The notes: generated from the letters alone by a model not told the origin. 64,000 bases of DNA from Amarolinea aalborgensis (GCF_900491745.1 NZ_UETR01000015.1:1-64000), one strand, 5' to 3'. Shown: positions 44,268-54,590, counted from the stretch's first letter. A program made the numbers and translations.

Positions 44268-46719
44268 GTTTCAATCCACGCTCCCCGCGAAGGGAGCGAC
44301 CAGGGCATCAAGCGCACCCACGGCACGCACCGCGTTTCAATCCACGCTCCCCGCGAAGGGAGCGACCAGCGGTTCTTCTTGCCGGTCGCACCAGGCGACG
44401 TTTCAATCCACGCTCCCCGCGAAGGGAGCGACATGATGCCTTTGTCATGGCGGTGTGTGATCGCATCGTTTCAATCCACGCTCCCCGCGAAGGGAGCGAC
44501 CTCCAGGCGCTTTTGTATTCTCGGGCACTTGGAAGTTTCAATCCACGCTCCCCGCGAAGGGAGCGACCTGTGTTGTTGGCACGGGTGACGGGGAGGGTGG
44601 GGTTTCAATCCACGCTCCCCGCGAAGGGAGCGACCTCCGTGGGAGTCAAACGGCGGACTCCCACGGCGGGTTTCAATCCACGCTCCCCGCGAAGGGAGCG
44701 ACGGCGGCTGTCTGAGCTATCCTTGCGCAGTTGGGTGTTTCAATCCACGCTCCCCGCGAAGGGAGCGACCTGGGTGCCAGGTGTTCTTGCCAGCAAGCGT
44801 CAAGTTTCAATCCACGCTCCCCGCGAAGGGAGCGACCAGCGGTTGCGACCATCCCTGGTGAGTACATCGGTTTCAATCCACGCTCCCCGCGAAGGGAGCG
44901 ACAAGCCATCCGACGCCGACGGCGATACCGTAAACTGTTTCAATCCACGCTCCCCGCGAAGGGAGCGACATGCCGGTTTCAGAGCAAAACTCGTCTACAT
45001 TTGGTTTCAATCCACGCTCCCCGCGAAGGGAGCGACCCCATGGGTCGTTGTCTGCCTGCGCATTGCCCATGTTTCAATCCACGCTCCCCGCGAAGGGAGC
45101 GACCACGGTTACGGTGGGCGATTCGCCGCCGCGCGAGAGTTTCAATCCACGCTCCCCGCGAAGGGAGCGACTGGCGTCATTGCCCTGGCCGACAAGCAGG
45201 CCCAGGTTTCAATCCACGCTCCCCGCGAAGGGAGCGACCATGCTCGATGGCGGGGGCGGTCAGACTGGCGTGTTTCAATCCACGCTCCCCGCGAAGGGAG
45301 CGACGCCTGCCCCGCGGGACGTAATGCGCTGCACATGGGTTTCAATCCACGCTCCCCGCGAAGGGAGCGACATGACGCCCGCCCAGTTGCGCCCCTGGCT
45401 CCTCGTTTCAATCCACGCTCCCCGCGAAGGGAGCGACGCGTTCATCGTAGTCGCCTGGATGGTCACAAACACGTTTCAATCCACGCTCCCCGCGAAGGGA
45501 GCGACCGCCGAGACTCTGGCTGCGGCGCTGGCGGCGATTGGTTTCAATCCACGCTCCCCGCGAAGGGAGCGACGTGTAGTGTACAGGCGCCGGATTTGTG
45601 TATAGGCGTTTCAATCCACGCTCCCCGCGAAGGGAGCGACTTCTGGAAGGTCACGCCCTCCGCCGCCTCGATGCCGTTTCAATCCACGCTCCCCGCGAAG
45701 GGAGCGACGTGTGACGTTGCCCGTGGGGACGCTAGAGGCGTGGTTTCAATCCACGCTCCCCGCGAAGGGAGCGACTTGCCAGCGGTGCGAGCAATCACGG
45801 CAAATGTGCTGTTTCAATCCACGCTCCCCGCGAAGGGAGCGACGACTATCGGCGCCCACGACCTCGATGCAATCTGGTTTCAATCCACGCTCCCCGCGAA
45901 GGGAGCGACGTGCCCGCCTGGACAAAGACATATTTGCCAGGTATGTTTCAATCCACGCTCCCCGCGAAGGGAGCGACCAGCACCGCACTGACGTTCGCCC
46001 AGTTCAACGGAGGTTTCAATCCACGCTCCCCGCGAAGGGAGCGACTTTCCAACACAGACCCAGCGGCATGACGATCATCGTTTCAATCCACGCTCCCCGC
46101 GAAGGGAGCGACTGGCGCGCGACATACTCGTTGTCCAGGTGGTGTGCGTTTCAATCCACGCTCCCCGCGAAGGGAGCGACATCCCGGACGTGACGTAGCC
46201 GGATTTCACCTCTCGTTTCAATCCACGCTCCCCGCGAAGGGAGCGACACATGGCGGCCACGGGATAGCCGGCCGCGGCAAGGTTTCAATCCACGCTCCCC
46301 GCGAAGGGAGCGACGTTTGACCCTGGCAAACTATCCTGGTCGGAACTTGTTTCAATCCACGCTCCCCGCGAAGGGAGCGACCGACCAGGATTTTCGTTGA
46401 GGGCAACCGGGCGGTGTTTCAATCCACGCTCCCCGCGAAGGGAGCGACCGGTATTTTCAGGAAGCAGGTATACAGGTATTGCCAGTTTCAATCCACGCTC
46501 CCCGCGAAGGGAGCGACATCAGCGAAGCCTGCACCTGGGGCAATACGGTCAGTTTCAATCCACGCTCCCCGCGAAGGGAGCGACCTTCCGCCCCTGCCGC
46601 CGTCTCTCCGTCCACCGTGTTTCAATCCACGCTCCCCGCGAAGGGAGCGACGCTGGCGTGTCCTGCGATTTAGCAATCAGCAGTGGGTTTCAATCCACGC
46701 TCCCCGCGAAGGGAGCGAC
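44268..46719 (-). CRISPR. Type I-C CRISPR array, middle segment (37 perfect repeats)
   Basis: Thirty-seven identical 33-bp repeats with 33-36-bp spacers, the same unit and orientation as the distal segment. The spacer at 44635-44669 contains a perfect 11-bp inverted repeat (CCGTGGGAGTC/GACTCCCACGG). The spacer at 44367-44399 resembles one at 40788-40823. Confidence 0.98.
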
Positions 46720-46752
46720 CCCACGAGCAAGCCCAGGAAGTCCCGCTGGCGA

Positions 46753-48725
46753 GTTTCAATCCACGCTCCTCGCGCAAGGGAGCGACGGCTTTACGCCATC
46801 CTGGCTGCCGGGTTGTTAGCGCTAACCTCAGTTACATGGGTTTCAACCCACGCTCCCCTGCGGAGGGAGCGACGTATGGGCCTGTGTATGCGTACACAAT
46901 CGGGTCTTGTTTCAATCCACGCTCCTTCGCGGCGGGAGCGACGCTCCAGGCGGCGGAAATCCGCACGAACGATGGAGCCACGCCATCTCGGCAAGGGAGC
47001 GACGTGGCGTTATTCCCCATATAGGTGTACAGGTGAAAGTCAACCACGCTCCCCTGGCATGTATAATAGCCGCTCAATGGCGTGCCTGGCAGGCTCTACC
47101 AGCTTCGGTACAATCCACGCCCCGCGGGGAGCGACGCACAGCCACACCACCCTGACCCCGACCAGGAAGAATCCACGCCCTCAAGGAAGGGAGCGACACA
47201 CGTTGGGGGACGGTAATCCAACAACTCGAAAGTTTCAATCCACGCCCCTTCAAGTGCGGCGGGAATAATTCCCTACCAGCGAGCAGCGAACCGCTCGCCG
47301 TAGTTTCACATCCACGCTCCCGCGCAAGGAGCGCTGACTCAGCGGGATTGTGGCGTCGGTCAGCAGGGATGTGTTTCAACTATCGCCCCCCCCGCGGGAG
47401 CGACGAATATTTTGAGATGATCGTAATCAGCTTTCAGAGTTTCAACCACGCCCCCGCGAAGGGAGCGACGTGGCGGGCCAATCTCGCCGAAATGGGTTTC
47501 AATCCACGCCCCCCGCTAAGGGAGCGACCCACGGCAGCCGATTGTGGACGTGTCTACGCAATTGTTTCAATCCATCGCCCTCGTAAAGGGAGCGACCTCC
47601 CAGGAGATAGCACACGAGGCGGCAAAGCAGGTTTCAATCCACGCCCCCGCGGCGAGCGACACAGCACCGCGACGGGCGCGGCATTCCGAGTACATGAGCC
47701 AATCCACGCTCTAAGGGGAGCGACCGATTGACAAACGGATTCACAGGCGGCTACCAGCCAATCCACGCTCCCGCGGCGAGCGACTGCTGCGGTCAGGCGT
47801 CCTTTGGCGATCCAGTTGCGGCTTCAATCCACGCTCCCCTGCAGGAAGCGACTGATGGCCGCAAACGCTGCCATCAGTTCGGTATGTTTTAATCCACGCT
47901 CCCCGCGGGATGACCCACACCAATCGAGGCAAGTGGACAAACCAACAGGAAGTTTCAATCCACGCTCCCCGCGGTAAGGGAGCGACCGTTGCTGTCGGTC
48001 GCCATTATTTCTGGATCGGTTTAACCACGCTCCCCAAGTAAGGGAGCGAGCGTTACGTTTGGAGGCTGACGGTACCTCCCACAGCCAGCTTCAATCCACG
48101 CTCCCGCGAAGGGAGCGACGCTATCCCCACGGGCAGTGACTACTGAAATTCCATTAGCGTTTCATCCACGCTCCCCGCGCAAGGGAGCGACGCTTCTGCG
48201 AGGGTGCATTCACGTCGCTCGCGCCTAGGTTTTCAATCCACGCCCCCGCGAAGGGAGCGACTGGGGAGCGGACGCACGCCGGGCAACCCGCAGGTTTCAA
48301 CCAGCACGCTCCCGCGAGCGAGCGACGCTTTAACGCCGGGCGTCGATCTGGCGAATATCGTGTTTTCAATCCACGCTCCTTAAGGAGCGACTGTCAAGCA
48401 GCTGGGTCTATCTCGATCCTGATGTTTCAATCCACGCCCCCGCGAAGGAGCGACTATTGATAGAGGCCGTGGTCGACCGATCGTAGCGTTTCAACTCACG
48501 CCCCCCCGCGAAGGAGCGACCAACGGTGCTCCCCGTTTCTCACACCGACGCCAGTTTCAATCCACGCCCCCGCGAAGGGGAGCGACCACGCCCGGTGCAT
48601 CTGGGACATCAGGCGAGTTTAACCACGCCCCCGTAAGGAGCGACCTGGTTAATGCCATTTCTCACGTAATTGGCGAAAAGGGACGAATTTGTTTTCTAAT
48701 CCACGCCCCGTGGGCAAGGAGCGAC
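46753..48725 (-). CRISPR. Degenerate block of the same array (about 30 altered repeats)
   Basis: About thirty units keep the 66-67-bp period, but almost every repeat carries small deletions, insertions or homopolymer length changes in the C and G runs. Perfect repeats resume on both sides. This pattern fits unpolished long-read sequence better than evolutionary decay. Confidence 0.9.
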
Positions 48726-48761
48726 CTCGGCAAGGATGTGCAATGACCTGGCGCAAGGCGT

Positions 48762-48929
48762 GTTTCAATCCACGCTCCCCGCGAAGGGAGCGACCGGGTT
48801 GCTGTTGCGCTTGCAGTTCCGCGGCCGTGTTTCAATCCACGCTCCCCGCGAAGGGAGCGACTTGCGCCAGGATGTACCTGGGAACAATACACACAAGTTT
48901 CAATCCACGCTCCCCGCGAAGGGAGCGAC
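48762..48929 (-). CRISPR. Leader-proximal CRISPR repeats (3 perfect)
   Basis: Perfect repeats at 48762-48794, 48829-48861 and 48897-48929. They adjoin the leader and should flank the most recently acquired spacers. Confidence 0.95.
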
Positions 48930-49099
48930 CGCAACATCTAGTATACCCTCTCCGTGGGCATACTAGATGTGCCTCACGCTGTTACAATCACCGCAAAGAT
49001 CGTTGGCTGCATGCCAGATCTTCCAGGGATTTTGGCCTACCTTCAGTGCGAACCTACCGCTAGTTTTGTGTTCACTTGAGGTTCGCAGCACGAGTTTTT
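48930..49099 (-). promoter_or_regulatory. CRISPR leader between cas2 and the array
   Basis: A 170-bp non-coding stretch between the cas2 stop and the first repeat, the expected leader position given repeat orientation. Right beside the first repeat is a 10-bp perfect inverted repeat, CATCTAGTAT (48935-48944) and ATACTAGATG (48960-48969). An A-rich tract (GAAAAAACTC on the minus strand) lies near 49095. Confidence 0.75.
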
Positions 49100-49387
49100 T
49101 CAAAGAACCAGCGGACCCTCCAAATCCGTGGCAGCCTTAGCACCGAAGTGCTCGACATGACCTCGCCCATTATCTTTCAAGTAGTAGAACCGCAGACTGT
49201 CTGTTTCTGGATTGATAAGCTGACGCAGGCGATGCTGCAAGTGCTTCAACTGCGCCGCATCAAGTAAACACTCGAAAACCGAGTACTGCACCCGCTGTCC
49301 ATAGTTGGTACATTGTCTTGCAACTTTCCGAAGGCGTGTCCTGCCGGCGCTGGTCTCAGTGTTGACATCGTAGGTGATCACGACCAT
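49100..49387 (-). CDS. cas2: CRISPR-associated endoribonuclease Cas2
   Basis: Small ferredoxin-fold subunit of the Cas1-Cas2 spacer integrase. It begins MVVITYDVNTETSAGRTRLR, with the conserved Asp of strand 1 (YDV), and continues RQCTNYGQRVQYSVFECLLD, typical of type I-C Cas2. At 95-96 aa it is normal; an extra in-frame ATG one codon upstream (49390) is equally possible. It is the last gene of the cas operon, 17 bp after cas1. Confidence 0.96.
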   Translation of the reverse strand: MVVITYDVNTETSAGRTRLRKVARQCTNYGQRVQYSVFECLLDAAQLKHLQHRLRQLINPETDSLRFYYLKDNGRGHVEHFGAKAATDLEGPLVL

Positions 49388-49407
49388 CATGGGTAAGGCC
49401 CTCCCTG

Positions 49408-50439
49408 TTAGTTCCAGAAGAATGGCGGATACGCGTCCAGGTCACCCCGCAGATACCGGGCAAGCAGTGAAGCCTGAACGTGCGGAACGAGACCGAAGGC
49501 GACGCGTTCCTTCAGATAGGGATGGATGATCTCATCCCGCTTGCGTTCTTGCCAGGCAGTTACGACAGATTTGCGCGTTTCGTCATCCATCAAGACGCCG
49601 CCTCCTTCCTTGCGCAGGAAGCCTTTCCCCGTAATCTGCTTCCGGTTGACCAGCGTGAGCGCCAGGCGATCGGCGAACACCGGCCGCAGCTCCTCCATCA
49701 TGTCCAAGGCCAGCGATGGACGGCCTGGCCGATCGGCATGTAGGAAACCGACGTATGGATCAATGCCCACAGTCTCCAGCGCAGACGTCACTTCATTGGC
49801 CAACAAGGTGTACAGGAACGATAGCAGGGCGTTCATCGGGTCTTGTGGCGGACGGCGGGAGCGTTCTGTGAAATCAAAGTCCTCATGCTGATGAAGGATC
49901 AGTTCTCTGAATGTCTCAAAGTAGCGCTTGGCCGCATTGCCCTCGATCCCGCGCAGGGCATCCAGCCCTGTACACTGTTGGATTGACGATAGGCTCTCTT
50001 TGAGGGCGGCCGAGGTCGCCCGCAACGCCGGTACATCAACAAGAATTGCATGGTCACGCACAGCCCTTTCGATCACTTTGCGGCTGTTGGCGACCTTGCC
50101 TAGCACACATGAGGTTGCGATGGCAACGCAGGTATCTTCCTTCGCGGCAAGCTCATATTGCCGCTTGCGCAGCAGGAGATTACCTTGCACCCTGCCTGTG
50201 ACGCGTGCCAGGAAACGACCATTCGGATTTAGAAACGCTAATCCCACGTGACGCTCGGCACACGCGCCCATCAACGCAGGGCTGACGCCTGGATAGTTGA
50301 AGCAGACGATGCCGTCGAGGTTGTGCAGCGGCAAGCGCATGGAGACAGCGCTCTCTTTCTTGATAACGATATTTTCACCGTCAAGGCTCAAGTAGGCTTC
50401 CGGCGTAGTCACATAGAGCACGTTCCCGATCTTCTTCAT
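49408..50439 (-). CDS. cas1: CRISPR-associated integrase Cas1 (type I-C)
   Basis: Spacer-integration endonuclease. A 343-aa protein with the N-terminal beta domain (MKKIGNVLYVTTPEAYLSLD) and C-terminal catalytic domain, in which the metal ligands are Glu in GIEGNAA, His in GFLHADRPGR and Asp in LALDMMEE. The EGGGVLMDDETR region matches the I-C subgroup. It starts 3 bp after the cas4 stop, so it is translationally linked to it. Confidence 0.97.
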   Translation of the reverse strand: MKKIGNVLYVTTPEAYLSLDGENIVIKKESAVSMRLPLHNLDGIVCFNYPGVSPALMGACAERHVGLAFLNPNGRFLARVTGRVQGNLLLRKRQYELAAKEDTCVAIATSCVLGKVANSRKVIERAVRDHAILVDVPALRATSAALKESLSSIQQCTGLDALRGIEGNAAKRYFETFRELILHQHEDFDFTERSRRPPQDPMNALLSFLYTLLANEVTSALETVGIDPYVGFLHADRPGRPSLALDMMEELRPVFADRLALTLVNRKQITGKGFLRKEGGGVLMDDETRKSVVTAWQERKRDEIIHPYLKERVAFGLVPHVQASLLARYLRGDLDAYPPFFWN

Positions 50440-50442
50440 GGT

Positions 50443-51111
50443 TCACGCACTTTCGGTCTGCTGTCTGATGTAGGCGGATGCAGGCATGATCTTGTTTTGC
50501 AGCTGGGGCAGACAGATGTCGGCCAGAGAACACGACCCACACCCTTTGAATGGCTTGACTCGCGGGGTGTAGCCGCGGTCAAAGTAGTCGTGCATCTCCC
50601 GGGCGGCCTTCTGTACCAACTCACGCAGGTCATTCGTGAGGGTGACAGACACGCGCCGGCGTGTCTGTCCATAGTACAAAAAGCCAACCGGGATTGCGAT
50701 GGCGAGCATAGCCTCCAGGCACATGGCCTGGGCGCAAAGCTGCGCTTCGTCGCAGTGATCTGGCTTGACCTTGCCGTGTTTGTACTCGACCGGCGCGGCG
50801 AGATAGCGCCCCTCGCGTCCGGGCAACTGCACGCCTTGTGACGCCAGGGTGAACTCGACCACGTCGCATACACCGGTCAGGCCGAGTGCAGGTGAGGACA
50901 CCGGCACCGACCGGGTAATGATCACATCCTTCCGTTTTTCAGTGAAGAATGGATCATCGGCCCGCTCATGCATGATACGACCTTCGGCGGTGAGCGCGTT
51001 TTCCTGCCATTGGCGCTCAATGTGGATCAGCGCCCACTGCCGGCGACAGAAGATGAAGTGCTGGATGCCAGAAAGAGGCAGCCACGCGTCGGCTGGGTAT
51101 TCGGCGGTCAT
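50443..51111 (-). CDS. cas4: CRISPR-associated exonuclease Cas4
   Basis: RecB-like nuclease that trims prespacers and selects PAMs together with Cas1-Cas2. It has the N-terminal cysteine (HFIFCRRQWALIHIE), nuclease motif PVEYKHGKVK and the C-terminal iron-sulphur cysteines (KGCGSCSLADICLP). At 222 aa it is typical for I-C. Its ATG overlaps the TGA of cas7 (ATGA). Confidence 0.96.
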   Translation of the reverse strand: MTAEYPADAWLPLSGIQHFIFCRRQWALIHIERQWQENALTAEGRIMHERADDPFFTEKRKDVIITRSVPVSSPALGLTGVCDVVEFTLASQGVQLPGREGRYLAAPVEYKHGKVKPDHCDEAQLCAQAMCLEAMLAIAIPVGFLYYGQTRRRVSVTLTNDLRELVQKAAREMHDYFDRGYTPRVKPFKGCGSCSLADICLPQLQNKIMPASAYIRQQTESA

Positions 51112-51983
51112 AGCTTCTCGATCAGTTCGACCCCCTGGGGAAAATCGGCCCGGTTCACCGTGACGGTGTAATCCGAGATACTGCGCGGCGTGACGGCGCC
51201 AGGTTTGCGCTCCACGCGAACGCGTTCGAAGAGCAGATGCGATGGCGCGTTACCGAGATCGCTGTCATGCTTGAATACGAACAGCTTACGCGTCGCCATC
51301 TTGCCGCGCGCCGCCGAATGATCGTGCTCGAACATGTTGACCAGTGCTTCCCAAATCAAGCTCAGGTCTTCTTCCGAGAATCCTGTGCCCTTTGTCGGGT
51401 CATTGGCGAGTTTGGCGGAGATGTAACCTTCCACACGGTAGAGACCGTAGGGCACGATGTGCTTGCGGCCCATCGTGCGCTCTTTCTCGGCTTCTTCCTC
51501 GCGGGTAACGGTCAGGCGGGTGACGGTCACTTCTTGCTGGACAATAGGGTCAATGCTGCGCGAGAAGTTCAGTTGGACGGGGCCGCGCACCTGACCGCAG
51601 TTGAGACCGGTGCTCATCACGGCGCCGAAGGTGCGGACATCGAAGAAATTGGCGCATAGCCAGGCGCGGGCGCGCTGCACGTCGTCAGATTTGGCTTTGA
51701 AGGTCTTGTCGTCCGTTGGCAAATTGACGGCTTTGTAGGCCTCCACGTGATTCTGATTCAACGGAATGCCTTCCTTGACATAGATGCGATAGCCCGCCGC
51801 GTCGCCTTTGACCATCTCCACGTAGTTGCGGATCTTGCGTTTCAGGCAGACATCGGTCACGATGCCGTAGCCTGTTTCGGGGTCAATACGCGGCATGTTG
51901 CCCGCATCGGGATCGCCGTTGGGATTGCCGTTCTCTACATCGTAGAGTAAGACGAATTCGTAGCGGTTGGAAAGGGTAGTCAT
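51108..51983 (-). CDS. cas7: Cascade backbone protein Cas7 (Csd2, type I-C)
   Basis: Forms the crRNA-binding backbone of the type I-C effector. The ATG at 51983 is chosen because AAGGAGAA precedes it and homology begins MTTLSNRYEFVLLYDVENGN; the longer frame to 52118 runs into cas8c. Further family motifs: NPNGDPDAGNMPRIDPETGY, VTDVCLKRKIRNYV and GLNCGQVRGPVQLNFSRSID. At 291 aa it is normal length. Confidence 0.96.
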   Translation of the reverse strand: MTTLSNRYEFVLLYDVENGNPNGDPDAGNMPRIDPETGYGIVTDVCLKRKIRNYVEMVKGDAAGYRIYVKEGIPLNQNHVEAYKAVNLPTDDKTFKAKSDDVQRARAWLCANFFDVRTFGAVMSTGLNCGQVRGPVQLNFSRSIDPIVQQEVTVTRLTVTREEEAEKERTMGRKHIVPYGLYRVEGYISAKLANDPTKGTGFSEEDLSLIWEALVNMFEHDHSAARGKMATRKLFVFKHDSDLGNAPSHLLFERVRVERKPGAVTPRSISDYTVTVNRADFPQGVELIEKL

Positions 51984-52017
51984 AGCTTGTTCTCCTTCGT
52001 GATTAGGGATTGGTGAT

Positions 52018-53922
52018 TCAGGATACGGATTCATCGGATTGCTCAGATTCTTCGGCGCCGCTGCCTTTTCTGGCATAGAACGCAGCGCGCTGGTGGTAGT
52101 AGCCCAGCACGAATACACCCTGTTCTTCCAGCGTCAGACGGGATGGGAAGGGCTTTGCGACGAGCATGTTTAGCAGGTCTTGGATTTTCCTGTCCGACAC
52201 CCCGCCATACTCGGCTTTGGTCGTCCAGTGATGCGAGAGGCGCAGGAGCGTGGGGAATACACTGGCGGGCGCAGCGCAGGCAGACGTGAAGTAGCGGTCC
52301 TTAATGGTTGCATTGATGTTCTGTCCGATGGCTTCTCTCTGCGCCTTTTCCAGCACGGCGAACAAACGTCCCAGCACATAGGCGGGATGGGTGTAGAATT
52401 CGTTGAGTGACATTTCTAGAGCCTCCTGATAGGGATTTCCGGCTTGATGGCGGTACTTACGGATAAGGTGCGCCTTGATGTACGCGGCGCGGATGTAATT
52501 GATCTTGACGTTTCGCCGCCTGCCCTTGTCGGTGGTTTCATCCGAATCGTGCCGGATGCGGTTGAGGATGGCAACGTATAACCCTTCGGGGTAGGGCGCG
52601 CCCATGAGAATGGCGCGCATGAAAGACCCGCCCAGCAGTGACCAGGACTGCTTCACTTCGTCATCGCGCCGGGTTACCTTGGGCGAAACGCACTCAGCGA
52701 GGATGCGGTATGGTGATAGATAAGTGGGCTGATTGGCATACTCCTTTTCAATTTGCAGATCGTCATAGTGCTGCATAATACGTTCAGCAAACACGCCGAA
52801 CGGCTCGGTGAGGAAGAAGCGTACTGCGAGACGCGCTGCGCTGGGTGCCAGCCCCAGCACGTAGATGCGCGTATTGTTGTCGAGTCCTTCGCGCAACGCT
52901 TGAATATCCAGCGGTTTGGCCTGTTCCACCTTTTCTGCCACCGCGCTCAGAGTTTCTTCAGTCCCCTTCGTACGCTTGCGTTTGGCTTTCCCCTCTTCGC
53001 GCTCATCACTCTCTGCGGTTTGCTGGTACTCCGGATTCAGGAAGGCGTAAAACGCGCTGCTGTAACGCTTATCCGTGGCATCCGCCCAATAGACCATCGT
53101 GGTGTCACCCAGGTGAATCTTGCGGTTCGGGTTCTGGTTGGAAAGCAAATAGTTGAGTGCAACACCATAGCCCGAAGCCACGCGGCGGCTGACGGGTGAA
53201 TTGGCCCCCTGTTCTCTCCCGTAGGATGTGAAAGCGTCCAGATTGAAGCTGACCAGCGAAGCCCCTTTTGTTTGCGCGTCTCGCACGCCCTTGATATCGG
53301 GATGCAAGCGGGCAATCGGCTCGACCTTCCCCGTCACCAGGCACTGCATTTCGACGGCTTCTTGCCCCAGGGCGTGATCCTCCCAGGCGCGTCGGATTTT
53401 TGGGTCGGCCAGCGCGTCCTTACCTTCGACCTGGAAAACCAGATTACTGCCCTCTATGAGCGCGTCCAGATGGTGAGCGATCGCAGGATTCTCTCGCGCC
53501 GCTTGCGGATCGTGCCGCTGCAAAAACGCTATCACCGCACGAGCGATGGGGCTATCCACCCCGGAAAGGATTTCGACGTTGTGCCCCCGAAAGGCGTCGA
53601 AGCGCTTCTGGGCATAGTCCGGGTCTTTGGCTTCCTTGCCTGTCAGCCCCAACACATAGACTGCGTTGTCGCACATGAAATTCGCAGCTACGTTGACGCT
53701 GCGCTTGACCTGCTCCGGCACGTTCATCCGCCGGGGTCTATCCACTGTCTTCTTGCCTTGCTGAACGGGGATGTACAAGGGAACGACGTCTAGTAGCTCG
53801 CCCTGTAGTGACAAGTTGAGTGCATGGTTCACGGGCGCATTGCTGTAGCCAGGCTCGGCGACTCCCACCTCCGGATCTTCGCATAATATCTCGTAGTAAC
53901 GGTAAAGCGATTGTAAGATCAT
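52018..53922 (-). CDS. cas8c: Cascade large subunit Cas8c (Csd1, type I-C)
   Basis: Large subunit that recognises the PAM. It opens MILQSLYRYYEILCEDPEVG and carries the Csd1 segments FMCDNAVYVLGLTGKEAK, FDAFRGHNVEILSG and LVSFNLDAFTSYGREQGANS. A Lys/Glu/Arg-rich insert (about residues 305-325) looks like a flexible linker. At 634 aa it is slightly longer than many I-C homologues. In this subtype a small Cas11-like product is usually made from an internal start in the 3' part; I did not locate a convincing one. Its ATG overlaps the cas5 stop (ATGA). Confidence 0.95.
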   Translation of the reverse strand: MILQSLYRYYEILCEDPEVGVAEPGYSNAPVNHALNLSLQGELLDVVPLYIPVQQGKKTVDRPRRMNVPEQVKRSVNVAANFMCDNAVYVLGLTGKEAKDPDYAQKRFDAFRGHNVEILSGVDSPIARAVIAFLQRHDPQAARENPAIAHHLDALIEGSNLVFQVEGKDALADPKIRRAWEDHALGQEAVEMQCLVTGKVEPIARLHPDIKGVRDAQTKGASLVSFNLDAFTSYGREQGANSPVSRRVASGYGVALNYLLSNQNPNRKIHLGDTTMVYWADATDKRYSSAFYAFLNPEYQQTAESDEREEGKAKRKRTKGTEETLSAVAEKVEQAKPLDIQALREGLDNNTRIYVLGLAPSAARLAVRFFLTEPFGVFAERIMQHYDDLQIEKEYANQPTYLSPYRILAECVSPKVTRRDDEVKQSWSLLGGSFMRAILMGAPYPEGLYVAILNRIRHDSDETTDKGRRRNVKINYIRAAYIKAHLIRKYRHQAGNPYQEALEMSLNEFYTHPAYVLGRLFAVLEKAQREAIGQNINATIKDRYFTSACAAPASVFPTLLRLSHHWTTKAEYGGVSDRKIQDLLNMLVAKPFPSRLTLEEQGVFVLGYYHQRAAFYARKGSGAEESEQSDESVS

Positions 53923-54590
53923 CGCCGCACCTCCCTGGCGAGTTCGCTTACGTCAATCACCCCGTCCTGCATAATGGCGTGATAAAAGCTCGGCTTAATG
54001 TCGCGCTGGTTGGTGAAGTCAAGGTCGTAGAGCATCCAACCCAAGTCGCGCTTGCCCGTCAGCGGGCTTTTGGGAATGCTCTCCCTCTCCTCGATGAGTT
54101 CGACGCGGGCGGGGAACTCGCGCGTCCCCAGGCAGGGCGCGTGGAAGTGCTGTCCGTTCCGCAGGCGGCGCAGGACGATGTTGTAATGCCCTTCCTCCGT
54201 GTCGCGCTCGCCCCATTCCTTGTCTACCTTCTCAAAGTGCGCCTCGATGACGTAATCCACATCCTTCAGGACCATCGCGGCGCGCTGCTGACGGGCTTCG
54301 GTGGCGGCGATGTACAGCAGCTTGTCCGCGCCTTTCATTACCTGCAGCGCGTTGTCCACTGATGCTTTTTCGCTCACCTCGTTGCGGCGGATGTTTGTGA
54401 ACTCCACCTCACGCAGGACGTGGATTTTGTCTATCACCCAACGGATGGCTGGCTTCCAATAGACCGCCTCGATGATGCCACGCGCTGCCGACGGGGTGAT
54501 TACGTCGTAACTGACGCGTTCGACTTTCATCTCTGGACGGGTGAACAGGGCGTAAGTGCCCTGTATGCGGATGCTGATGCCGTAACCCAT
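53919..54590 (-). CDS. cas5: crRNA-processing endonuclease Cas5 (type I-C, Cas5d)
   Basis: In type I-C, Cas5d replaces Cas6 and cleaves pre-crRNA below the repeat hairpin. It begins MGYGISIRIQGTYALFTRPE, then RVSYDVITPSAARGIIEAVY WKP-type continuation and FTNIRRNEVSEKAS. At 223 aa it is typical. It has an AAAGGAGG ribosome site and starts 30 bp after cas3. No cas6 is present in the window, in agreement with the subtype. Confidence 0.95.
   Translation of the reverse strand: MGYGISIRIQGTYALFTRPEMKVERVSYDVITPSAARGIIEAVYWKPAIRWVIDKIHVLREVEFTNIRRNEVSEKASVDNALQVMKGADKLLYIAATEARQQRAAMVLKDVDYVIEAHFEKVDKEWGERDTEEGHYNIVLRRLRNGQHFHAPCLGTREFPARVELIEERESIPKSPLTGKRDLGWMLYDLDFTNQRDIKPSFYHAIMQDGVIDVSELAREVRR

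Noticed and set aside
46753..48725. Degenerate repeats as a separate, second CRISPR repeat family
   Set aside because: Each unit aligns to the same 33-bp repeat with indels and keeps the same period, so it is the same array.
44268..48929. Array transcribed on the plus strand
   Set aside because: The ATTGAAAC handle lies at the 3' end only on the minus strand, and the leader and cas operon lie on the right side, so transcription is leftwards.
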